Positions 16,955 to 24,589 of a stretch of DNA of 32,021 nt are shown one piece after another (position 1 is the stretch's first letter; each line of letters opens with the position of its first letter). The notes under the pieces were generated by a model. That model saw nothing but the letters and a program-made list of their open reading frames with translations, was not told the DNA's origin and ran no database searches. The DNA lies in contig JAUSAO010000009.1 in assembly GCA_030652475.1 (NCBI GenBank), positions 1-32,021 on the forward strand. Reading direction: 5' to 3'. The position numbers and the translations under genes are program-made. The DNA is from Gallionella sp. (GTDB lineage Bacteria > Pseudomonadota > Gammaproteobacteria > Burkholderiales > Gallionellaceae).

Positions 16955-17449
16955 ATGAAAATGTACGAGGCTTTATTACTCGCTGTGCTGGTCGTGCTGG
17001 TTATCCTGGTGATGCGCAAACCGGTGACGCTGGATAGCCCGCTCATTATTCAGCATCCCGGCCAATATCACATTACACTTGCACCGCAACTCGCCCACGC
17101 ACGAAGCTTTCTTGAGCTTATCACCGGAAAATTTGCCGAGGCCGCTCCGCACGAGGGTGATGCGGCTACACAGTATTTTGAAGTGCGTGAAACAGAGGTG
17201 CCCGGTGCAGCCCGTTATTTGCTGGCCGTCGGATCTCGCGCAGGAATACTGTATTTTCAGGCCATCAATCCTCAGCCCTTGTTGAAAGATGCAGACAGCC
17301 ATTATGAAACGGTGCGCAGTTTTTCTGAGCAGGTGATGGTGCAGTTGGCTCCGCTGGCGGAAAATCGGGATGCCGCCGTAAGCTTGCGCACGGTTGTTGA
17401 GGCTGCGGCGCAGCAGCTGAATATTGAATGTAACAGGCTGGTTGCTTGA
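16955..17449 (+). CDS. Unknown protein with N-terminal membrane anchor
   Basis: I do not recognise a family for this 164-residue protein. Residues 5-20 form one hydrophobic helix ('ALLLAVLVVLVILVM'), followed by a soluble region probably in the periplasm, with no cysteine pair or known catalytic motif. The start is ATG 16955; ATG 16961 is also possible. The first codon sits just after a stable hairpin, and no free ribosome-binding site is visible. It lies between the PBP7-type endopeptidase and a REC-GGDEF regulator, 43 bases before the latter, so co-transcription with either is possible. Confidence 0.7.
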   Translation: MKMYEALLLAVLVVLVILVMRKPVTLDSPLIIQHPGQYHITLAPQLAHARSFLELITGKFAEAAPHEGDAATQYFEVRETEVPGAARYLLAVGSRAGILYFQAINPQPLLKDADSHYETVRSFSEQVMVQLAPLAENRDAAVSLRTVVEAAAQQLNIECNRLVA

Positions 17450-17492
17450 CAGGGTGCGCAGTGCGCATTAAACATACACTGGAGCGGGTTTT

Positions 17493-18461
17493 ATGCCGAA
17501 AAGATTATCCAAGTTGAAAGTGCTGGTCGTCGAAGACAGCAAAGTGGCACTCAAGGCGATTTGTGGTTATATCGAAGACATGGGCGTCAAGCCGTTGCGG
17601 GCTAAAAGCGGCAAAGAGGCGATTGAACTGTATAGTACAGAACGTCCGGACATCGTCCTGCTCGATATTATTTTGCCTGACATGAGCGGCTATGATGTGG
17701 CAAAAGAGGTACGCAGGCTGCAGGGCAAGGATGACTGGACGGCCATTATTTTCCTGAGCGTCATGTCCAAGGACGAAGATCTGGCGCGTGGCATCGAAGT
17801 GGGTGGCGATGACTACATCATGAAGCCGGTGGGCAGCGTGGTGGTTCAGGCCAAGGTGCGTGCGATGTACAGATTGGTGCAAATGCAGCGCGCTCTGGTT
17901 AAAGTGGCCGGGCAGTTGCATGACGCTAATCAGGAATTGCAACGGCTATCGATGACGGATGGGTTGACGGGTATTGCCAACCGCCGCATGTTTGACGAGT
18001 CGCTGGCCAGGGAATGGCGACGGTGTTTGCGACTTAAAAAACCGATGTCCATCGTGATGCTGGATGTGGATTATTTCAAGAAATATAACGACCGATACGG
18101 TCATCAGGAAGGCGATGATTGTCTCAGGTCTGTGGCGCAGGAAATGGTGCGTTCGGCGCCGCGTGCCGGCGATCTGGTGGCCCGCTACGGGGGTGAAGAG
18201 TTCGTCATGATACTCGGTGATACGGATGAAGGCGGCGCACACTGGGTGGCCAACCGCATTCGTCAGCATGTGGCTGAATTGAATAGGCCGCATGAGGGTT
18301 CGCCATTCGGGCATGTGACGGCAAGTTGTGGTGTGGCCAGCGTCATGCCCAGCGCTGAGTTATCCGTTGATATGCTGGTCAAATCGGCTGATAACGCGCT
18401 CTATCTGTCCAAGAATCAGGGGCGCAATACCGTCACCTTTCTGAACTACGGACAGCTCTGA
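17493..18461 (+). CDS. REC-GGDEF response regulator (diguanylate cyclase)
   Basis: This 322-residue cytoplasmic response regulator has a receiver domain (~8-128) with acidic pocket E14-D15, phosphoacceptor D58 ('LLDIILPDMSG') and K111 ('IMKPV'). A coiled linker (~130-152) leads to a GGDEF-type cyclase with GGEEF at 233-237 and an RAGD inhibitory site at 224-227. The architecture is like WspR: phosphorylation should promote dimerisation and c-di-GMP synthesis. GGAG about 9 bases upstream supports the ATG at 17493. No partner histidine kinase is in the window. The last codons run into a degenerate 7-base repeat (18455-18475). Confidence 0.94.
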   Translation: MPKRLSKLKVLVVEDSKVALKAICGYIEDMGVKPLRAKSGKEAIELYSTERPDIVLLDIILPDMSGYDVAKEVRRLQGKDDWTAIIFLSVMSKDEDLARGIEVGGDDYIMKPVGSVVVQAKVRAMYRLVQMQRALVKVAGQLHDANQELQRLSMTDGLTGIANRRMFDESLAREWRRCLRLKKPMSIVMLDVDYFKKYNDRYGHQEGDDCLRSVAQEMVRSAPRAGDLVARYGGEEFVMILGDTDEGGAHWVANRIRQHVAELNRPHEGSPFGHVTASCGVASVMPSAELSVDMLVKSADNALYLSKNQGRNTVTFLNYGQL

Positions 18462-18475
18462 GGGCTGAGTGCTGG
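18455..18475. repeat. Degenerate heptamer repeat at end of response-regulator gene
   Basis: Three adjacent 7-base units GCTCTGA, GGGCTGA and GTGCTGG cover the last codons and the stop of the REC-GGDEF gene. The unit resembles that in the array inside the AddB-like gene (complement of 26469-26497). Only three units are present, so chance is possible. Confidence 0.45.
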
Positions 18476-18509
18476 GGTTACTACAGCACCACCAGGTTGT
18501 GTCTAAATG

Positions 18510-18856
18510 CTAGGGAAGCGCTGATTAAATCGTCTTTGCGAGGAGCGTAGCGACGTGGCAATCCAGAATTCGTTTTATCCCAAATTATCCATTGGGAAAT
18601 TCTTCCCCCATCCCCCCTCCAACTCCCCCCTTGAAGGGGGGAGAGTATGGATTTTGAGCGCGGGAATGTCAGCCAACCCCCTCCCCACCCCCTGGCATGC
18701 CACTGCGCCTGCCCTTCTCCCTCCCCTTCAAGGGGAGGGCTGGGGTGGGGATGGGTTAAATTCAGCTAATGAACAATCCGGGTTTATATCAACATACTGG
18801 ATTGCCACGCTTCGCTCGCAATGACGGTTTTGCTGAATAAATCAGCATCTCCCTAG
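18510..18856. mobile_element. MITE-like element with imperfect terminal inverted repeats
   Basis: This 347-base non-coding block begins CTAGGGA..GCTGATT and ends with the inverted equivalent AATCAGC...TCCCTAG. The inverted similarity extends about 60 bases inwards, through GTGGCAATCCAG on the left and CTGGATTGCCAC on the right. Inside are two GC-rich palindromes with 10-bp arms (18612-18632 and around 18720-18740, CCCTCCCC-type), like those at 27320-27416. It contains no credible transposase, so it would need one supplied elsewhere. It fills most of the 420-base gap between the response-regulator gene and proB. Confidence 0.65.
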
Positions 18857-18868
18857 TTGTTTCGCCGA

Positions 18869-18899
18869 AACCTCGTCTTATTTATAATAAAACGAGGTT
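18869..18899 (-). terminator. Hairpin overlapping the proB stop
   Basis: A near-perfect palindrome has arms AACCTCGT-x-TTATT and AATAA-x-ACGAGGTT. It includes the last codons and stop of proB. It could form a transcript-end hairpin for proB, but no long T-run follows on the minus strand. Confidence 0.4.
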
Positions 18900-20000
18900 G
18901 TCCCGGTGGATGATTTCGTCATCGCCACCGTAGCCGAGCAAGGTAACGATCTGCTGGCTGGCGTGACCTGCGATGCAGCGGGCTTCTTCGCTATTGTAAT
19001 TGACCAGGCCGCGCGCGATGTCCTCACCCTGTTCGCTGATGCAGGCAACGACTGCGCCGCGCTGGAATTCCCCTAACACCTGTTTCACACCTATCGGCAG
19101 CAGACTCTTGCCATCTGAACGCAGCGCCCTGATTGCACCCTCATCCAGAACCAGTTGGCCAACGACTTGCAGATGGCCGGCCAGCCATTGCTTGCGAGCC
19201 GCGAGGGGGAGGGCAGGAGCAGTGAGCAGCGTGCCGATGGGTTCTCCCCGGAACAGGCGCAATAGCACATCCGTTTCGTGCCCGGAAGCGATGGCGGTAT
19301 GCGCGCCGCTGTGTGCAGCGCGTTTTGCAGCCAGTATTTTGGTGAGCATGCCGCCCCGACCGATTGCGCTGCCCGCCCCGCCCGCCATACTTTCCAGTTG
19401 AGCATCCCCGGCCTGGGCCGAACTGACCAGTGCAGCATGGGGATCTTTGCGTGGATCGGCGGTGTATAAACCGCTCTGGTCGGTGAGTATCACCAGCGCA
19501 TCGGCATCAATCAGATTGGTGACCAGTGCGCCCAGGGTGTCATTGTCGCCGAACTTGATTTCATCGGTCACCACCGTATCGTTCTCGTTGATGATGGGGA
19601 TCACGCGCAGCGCAAGCAGGGTAGTCAACGTGGTGCGGGCATTGAGGTAGCGTTCCCGGTCGGCCAGATCATCATGCGTCAGCAGCACTTGCGCGGCATG
19701 CAGGTCGTGTTTTCGGAAGCAGCTTTCATAGGCCTGCACCAGACCCATTTGGCCCACTGCGGCCGCAGCCTGCAAATCGTGTATCGATGTCGGGCGGGTG
19801 CGCCATCCCAGGCGTTGCATCCCTTCGGCTATCGCGCCGGAAGAGACCAGCAAGACTTCATGCCCACTTGCGTTGAGCGCGGCAATCTGTCTGGCCCAGT
19901 TGTCCAGCGCGTCCAGGTCCAGCCCCGCGCCCTGATTGGTCACCAGAGAACTGCCCACTTTGACGACGATACGGCGGCAGTCAGTCAGTACGGTTTTCAT
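18882..20000 (-). CDS. proB: Glutamate 5-kinase
   Basis: This 372-residue enzyme phosphorylates L-glutamate at the gamma-carboxyl with ATP, the first step of proline synthesis. The amino-acid kinase domain (~1-255) shows 'VVKVGSSLV' near the start, '[11 protein letters not shown]', 'INENDTV', '[11 protein letters not shown]' and the 'GTGGM'-like 'GRGGMLTK'. A PUA domain occupies the C-terminal ~100 residues, as in E. coli ProB. The ATG at 20000 is preferred over ATG 20015, which has no correctly spaced ribosome-binding site. The obgE-proB order is common in proteobacteria, but here a 125-base palindromic repeat separates the two genes. Confidence 0.95.
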   Translation of the reverse strand: MKTVLTDCRRIVVKVGSSLVTNQGAGLDLDALDNWARQIAALNASGHEVLLVSSGAIAEGMQRLGWRTRPTSIHDLQAAAAVGQMGLVQAYESCFRKHDLHAAQVLLTHDDLADRERYLNARTTLTTLLALRVIPIINENDTVVTDEIKFGDNDTLGALVTNLIDADALVILTDQSGLYTADPRKDPHAALVSSAQAGDAQLESMAGGAGSAIGRGGMLTKILAAKRAAHSGAHTAIASGHETDVLLRLFRGEPIGTLLTAPALPLAARKQWLAGHLQVVGQLVLDEGAIRALRSDGKSLLPIGVKQVLGEFQRGAVVACISEQGEDIARGLVNYNSEEARCIAGHASQQIVTLLGYGGDDEIIHRDNLVLL

Positions 20001-20052
20001 CGTTGATTCCAGCATCCCTCAATCCTATTAAACCCAAATAATCCATTAGCCT

Positions 20053-20177
20053 CGTCATTCCCGCGCAGGCGGGAATCCAGCGAGATAAAAAGCCTGCGAA
20101 GCGGACAAAACATTGATGTTGACCCGCTGCGCGGGATTTTTTTAATTAACTGGATTCCCGCCTGCGCGGGAATGACG
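20053..20177. repeat. Palindromic repeat with perfect 28-bp inverted arms
   Basis: The arms at 20053-20080 and 20150-20177 are exact inverted copies, beginning CGTCATTCCCGC and ending GCGGGAATGACG. About 69 bases separate them. Such 'CGTCATTCCCGC...GGGAATCCAG' elements are widespread in environmental proteobacteria and are probably non-autonomous mobile or REP-like units. It lies between obgE and proB, both on the minus strand, and could form a strong hairpin in their shared transcript. Confidence 0.9.
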
Positions 20178-20203
20178 TGTTTTCCATCTAATCCACAATC
20201 CTA

Positions 20204-21292
<1,089 letters not shown>

Positions 21293-21310
<18 letters not shown>

Positions 21311-21418
21311 GATTTGCTTCGTAATTCCAAGAACCACCTTCGACGCAATTTTCATAGCAAGTGACGAAGGTTCGATTGCCTCCTCGCCCGCAAGCGGGAT
21401 AACCAGCGACTTGGCCAT
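21293..21418 (-). CDS. Possible 41-residue small protein upstream of obgE
   Basis: An ATG at 21418 opens a 41-codon frame beginning MAKSLVIPLAGEEAIEP and ending QISPIAR, with its stop inside the loop side of the terminator. The composition is protein-like, but there is no good ribosome-binding site and I know no homologue. The same stretch can fold into hairpins (CCCGC/GCGGG; ACCTTCG/CGAAGGT), so it may be RNA structure rather than a gene. Confidence 0.2.
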
Positions 21419-21477
21419 CGTATTTTGATGGCTTAGTCGATTGGCTAGTAGTTTTACCAGAGGATTGTGGAGAGGGA
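21311..21477 (-). ncRNA. Candidate structured 3' UTR or leader RNA between rpmA and obgE
   Basis: This 167-base spacer is long for an rpmA-obgE junction. Minus-strand RNA can form CCCGC-TT-GCGGG, then ACCTTCG pairing with CGAAGGT across a ~24-base loop, then the intrinsic terminator. This order of hairpins and terminator looks like an sRNA released from the rpmA 3' end or a cis-regulator of obgE. It matches no RNA family I can name. Confidence 0.25.
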
Positions 21478-21735
21478 TTACGCTGCAACGATGGAAACGG
21501 TTCTACGCTTTTGCGCGCCCTTGATGGCGAACACCACCTTGCCGGTAATCTTGGCAAACAGGGTGTGATCCTTGCCCATGCCGACGTTTTCGCCGCGATG
21601 AAATTCAGTGCCGCGCTGGCGAATGATGATGCTGCCTGCGCTGATCAGTTCGCCGCCGTAACGCTTGACTCCCAGTCGTTTTGAGTGTGAGTCGCGTCCG
21701 TTACTGGTACTGCCGCCGCCTTTTTTTGATGCCAT
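21478..21735 (-). CDS. rpmA: 50S ribosomal protein L27
   Basis: This 85-residue L27 starts '[16 protein letters not shown]', the N-terminal extension that reaches the peptidyl-transferase centre, followed by '[11 protein letters not shown]' and '[15 protein letters not shown]', diagnostic for the family. It lies 21 bases after rplU and is transcribed with it from the strong promoter at 22107-22134. Length is normal. Confidence 0.98.
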   Translation of the reverse strand: MASKKGGGSTSNGRDSHSKRLGVKRYGGELISAGSIIIRQRGTEFHRGENVGMGKDHTLFAKITGKVVFAIKGAQKRRTVSIVAA

Positions 21736-21756
21736 GTTATCTGCTCCTTACAAGTA

Positions 21757-22068
21757 TTACGCGGAAATGCCGTCGATGCGGATTTCTGTGTAGTTTTGAC
21801 GATGACCTTGATTCTTCTGGTAGTGCTTACGACGGCGCATTTTGAAAATACGAACCTTGTCGCCACGACCGTGGGAAACGATGGTTGCTGCAACGGTCGC
21901 GCCGAGCAGCAATGGCTTGCCAACCGACAGCTTCTCGCCGTCAGAGACCAATAACACCTTGTCCAGCACAATTGCTGAGCCGATGTCGCCGGGAATGATT
22001 TCAACTTTTAAAGTTTCACCGGTAATGACGCGATATTGCTTACCACCGGTTTTAATGACTGCGTACAT
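21757..22068 (-). CDS. rplU: 50S ribosomal protein L21
   Basis: This 103-residue L21 starts '[14 protein letters not shown]' and contains the basic '[21 protein letters not shown]' region that binds 23S rRNA. It is the first gene of the rplU-rpmA operon, with a near-consensus promoter about 40 bases upstream. Length matches the family. Confidence 0.98.
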   Translation of the reverse strand: MYAVIKTGGKQYRVITGETLKVEIIPGDIGSAIVLDKVLLVSDGEKLSVGKPLLLGATVAATIVSHGRGDKVRIFKMRRRKHYQKNQGHRQNYTEIRIDGISA

Positions 22069-22106
22069 AACAACCTCGATTGATTGCGGATTTTGCGAAA
22101 GCGAGG

Positions 22107-22134
22107 ATTATACAGAAAAATCCTGCCCCGTCAA
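22107..22134 (-). promoter_or_regulatory. Strong sigma-70 promoter for rplU-rpmA
   Basis: On the minus strand TTGACG (22134-22129) and TATAAT (22112-22107) are separated by 16 bases. The match is close to consensus, as expected for a ribosomal protein operon. The predicted start point is about 30 bases before the rplU ATG. Confidence 0.85.
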
Positions 22135-22168
22135 AAGCCTTTTGTTATAAAAATTGATTTCGGATGCT

Positions 22169-23425
22169 TTATCGGCGCATGGAATCGAAGAACTCGGCAT
22201 TGTTCTTCGTCGCCTTGATCTTGCCGAGCAGGAATTCCATGGATTCCAGTTCGTCCATAGGGTAGAGCAATTTGCGCAGCAGCCAGATGCGTTGCAGCAC
22301 GTCCGGTTTGAGCAGCAATTCTTCCTTGCGGGTGCCGGAACGGTTGATATTGATCGCAGGATAGATGCGCTTTTCAGCCATGCGTCTGTCCAGGTGGATC
22401 TCCATGTTGCCGGTGCCCTTGAATTCCTCGTAAATCACATCGTCCATGCGCGAGCCGGTATCGACCAGCGCGGTTGCGATAATGGTCAGGCTGCCGCCTT
22501 CTTCGATGTTGCGTGCCGCGCCGAAGAAACGCTTTGGGCGATGCAGCGCATTGGCGTCCACGCCGCCGGTCAATACCTTGCCGGATGACGGGATGACGGT
22601 ATTGTAGGCGCGCGCCAGACGGGTGATGGAGTCGAGCAGGATGATGACATCCTTCTTGTGTTCGACCAGACGCTTGGCTTTCTCCAGCACCATTTCTGCG
22701 ACCTGTACATGACGGCTGGCAGGTTCGTCGAAGGTCGAGGCCACCACTTCGCCGCGCACGGTGCGCGTCATTTCAGTTACTTCTTCGGGGCGCTCGTCGA
22801 TCAGCAGCACGATCAGCGTGGCATCGGGATTGTTCGCCGAGATGGAGTGCGCGATGTGTTGCAGCATCACGGTCTTGCCGGATTTCGGCGATGCCACCAG
22901 CAGGCCGCGCTGGCCCTTGCCGATCGGCGCGACGATATCAATGATGCGGCCGGTGATGTTTTCTTCGGCGCGAATATCGCGCTCCAGTATCAGCGGCTGG
23001 GTCGGAAATAGCGGGGTGAGATTTTCAAACAGAATCTTGTTCTTGGCATTTTCGGGAGGCTCATCGTTGACCTTGTCCACCTTGACCAGCGCGACATAAC
23101 GTTCACCGTCTTTCGGGGTGCGTATCTCGCCCTCGATCGAATCGCCGGTGTGCAGGTTGAAGCGGCGTATCTGACTGGGGCTGACATAAATGTCATCCGG
23201 ACCGGCCAGGTACGAGGTATCCGGTGAGCGCAGAAAGCCGAATCCGTCTGGCAAAATTTCCAGTGTGCCGTCGCCGTAGATGCTTTCGCCTTTTTTCGCG
23301 TGACTTTTCAGCAGTGCGAACATCAGGTCTTGCTTGCGCATACGGTTGGCATTCTCGATTTGATTGGCCGCAGCCATTTCAACGAGTTCGGTGATATGTT
23401 TGGTTTTTATGTCAGATAGATGCAT
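22169..23425 (-). CDS. rho: Transcription termination factor Rho
   Basis: This 418-residue RNA-dependent ATPase/helicase terminates transcription as a hexamer. The N-terminal domain (~1-45) starts '[18 protein letters not shown]'. The cold-shock-like RNA-binding domain (~50-120) contains '[13 protein letters not shown]'. The ATPase domain has the P-loop 'ASPKSGKT' (178-185), and '[13 protein letters not shown]' and '[11 protein letters not shown]' follow. No insertions disturb the normal length. It lies 146 bases downstream of trxA on the same strand, a conserved trxA-rho arrangement. Confidence 0.98.
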   Translation of the reverse strand: MHLSDIKTKHITELVEMAAANQIENANRMRKQDLMFALLKSHAKKGESIYGDGTLEILPDGFGFLRSPDTSYLAGPDDIYVSPSQIRRFNLHTGDSIEGEIRTPKDGERYVALVKVDKVNDEPPENAKNKILFENLTPLFPTQPLILERDIRAEENITGRIIDIVAPIGKGQRGLLVASPKSGKTVMLQHIAHSISANNPDATLIVLLIDERPEEVTEMTRTVRGEVVASTFDEPASRHVQVAEMVLEKAKRLVEHKKDVIILLDSITRLARAYNTVIPSSGKVLTGGVDANALHRPKRFFGAARNIEEGGSLTIIATALVDTGSRMDDVIYEEFKGTGNMEIHLDRRMAEKRIYPAININRSGTRKEELLLKPDVLQRIWLLRKLLYPMDELESMEFLLGKIKATKNNAEFFDSMRR

Positions 23426-23571
23426 GGCGATGCGCGAAGGGTGATTGAATAGATGGAGGTAGGCTGAGTCGGGGTGGAGTGGCCACCCGCATGGCCTGGA
23501 CGTGTTTTTTGTTTATTATTGCGTCTGGAAGAGCGCCCCAGAAAGGCGATGCGGGTGAGACAGTAAACGCT

Positions 23572-23898
23572 TTAGATGTGGCTGTCAATAAAAGCTGTCA
23601 ATTGTGACTTGGAAAGTGCGCCGACCTTGGTGGCTTCGATGTTGCCGTTTTTGAATAACATCAGCGTTGGAATGCCGCGCACACCGAATTTTTGCGGCGT
23701 TTGCTGGTTTTCATCCACGTTCAGTTTTGCGACTGTCAGACGGCCTGTATATTCCTTGGCGATTTCGTCCAGGATAGGGGCGATCATGCGGCAGGGGCCG
23801 CACCATTCAGCCCAGTAATCTACCAGCACGGGGAGTGCGGCCTGAGTAACTTCGGCATCAAAAGTGGCATCGGTAACGTAAATGATATGTTCGCTCAT
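23572..23898 (-). CDS. trxA: Thioredoxin 1
   Basis: This 108-residue thioredoxin has the active site W32-C33-G-P-C36 in '[15 protein letters not shown]', the buried aspartate in 'VLVDYWA', and cis-proline in 'RGIPTLMLF'. It is a cytoplasmic disulfide reductant for ribonucleotide reductase, peroxiredoxins and others. There is no signal peptide. It is upstream of rho, as in many proteobacteria, and divergent from fdxA. Confidence 0.97.
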   Translation of the reverse strand: MSEHIIYVTDATFDAEVTQAALPVLVDYWAEWCGPCRMIAPILDEIAKEYTGRLTVAKLNVDENQQTPQKFGVRGIPTLMLFKNGNIEATKVGALSKSQLTAFIDSHI

Positions 23899-24239
23899 GA
23901 TTGAATCTCGCTTTGAATTGGATGGGTCAAAAAATGTGATGCGGTGGAACTCGGATAAGATTTTTAATGCGTAGTGCGCATCCTATCTAAAAAACGTTGC
24001 GCTGGGAAGAGTGCGTATTGTAACAGTGCGGACAAAGCAGATATCGGACAATTCGCGCAGGTGGTCTGCTCTGTTGCGATATCGCCAGCACAACGACAAA
24101 TCGACAGTGTCTGCAGAATAACAGTATTTGCTAATGCATTCAAATTGTTCGAGTGTCGAATAGCCACAGGAAATTGACTGCTTTTTTCTGCGGAGGCTCT
24201 GCTAAAATGCCGAAACTTTTGCTTATGTGGAGTAGTGTC
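23899..24239. other. Divergent intergenic region between trxA and fdxA
   Basis: This 341-base region separates trxA (-) from fdxA (+) and must hold both promoters. TAAAAT at 24203-24208 could be a -10 box for fdxA, and TACAAT on the minus strand (24022-24017) one for trxA-rho. Neither has a well-spaced -35. No convincing gene, tRNA or repeat was found here. Confidence 0.4.
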
Positions 24240-24563
24240 ATGACCTATGTCGTTTCGGAAAATTGTATCAAATGTAAATATACCGATTGTGTGGATGTGT
24301 GCCCGGTGGACTGCTTTCATGTCGGCCCGAACTTTCTGGTGATTGATCCGGACGAGTGCATTGATTGCACGCTGTGCGTGGCTGAATGTCCCGCTGAGGC
24401 GATTTTTGCCGAGGATGATTTGCCTGAAGAACAGCTTCATTTCGTTGCCTTGAACGCGGAGCTTTCCAAGTTGTGGCCGGTCATCGTCGAAAAGCAGGAA
24501 GCGCCTGTCGACGCGGATGAGTGGCTGAGCGTCAAAGAAAAACTGCATCTACTCGAACGCTAA
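24240..24563 (+). CDS. fdxA: 7Fe ferredoxin FdxA ([3Fe-4S][4Fe-4S])
   Basis: This 107-residue ferredoxin carries cysteines at 9, 12, 17, 21, 25, 40, 43, 46 and 50, the same spacing as the 7Fe ferredoxin I of Azotobacter shifted by one residue. Ligands for one [3Fe-4S] and one [4Fe-4S] cluster are therefore in place. The start at 24240 is supported by GGAG 7 bases upstream and the conserved N-terminus '[17 protein letters not shown]'. It is a low-potential cytoplasmic electron carrier. The next gene starts 26 bases later, so co-transcription is possible. Confidence 0.96.
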   Translation: MTYVVSENCIKCKYTDCVDVCPVDCFHVGPNFLVIDPDECIDCTLCVAECPAEAIFAEDDLPEEQLHFVALNAELSKLWPVIVEKQEAPVDADEWLSVKEKLHLLER

Positions 24564-24589
24564 CATTGCCAGACACCCGGCGGTCAGGG

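Noticed and set aside
18555..18824. 89-codon open frame
   Set aside because: It runs through the palindromic MITE-like element; its translation is repeat sequence, not a conserved protein.
20053..20177. Intrinsic terminator
   Set aside because: The 28-bp arms are separated by about 69 bases and no T-run follows the arm on the minus strand, so it fits a repeat element better.
24174..24208. TTGACT and TAAAAT as a promoter for fdxA
   Set aside because: The spacing of 23 bases is too long for a standard sigma-70 promoter.
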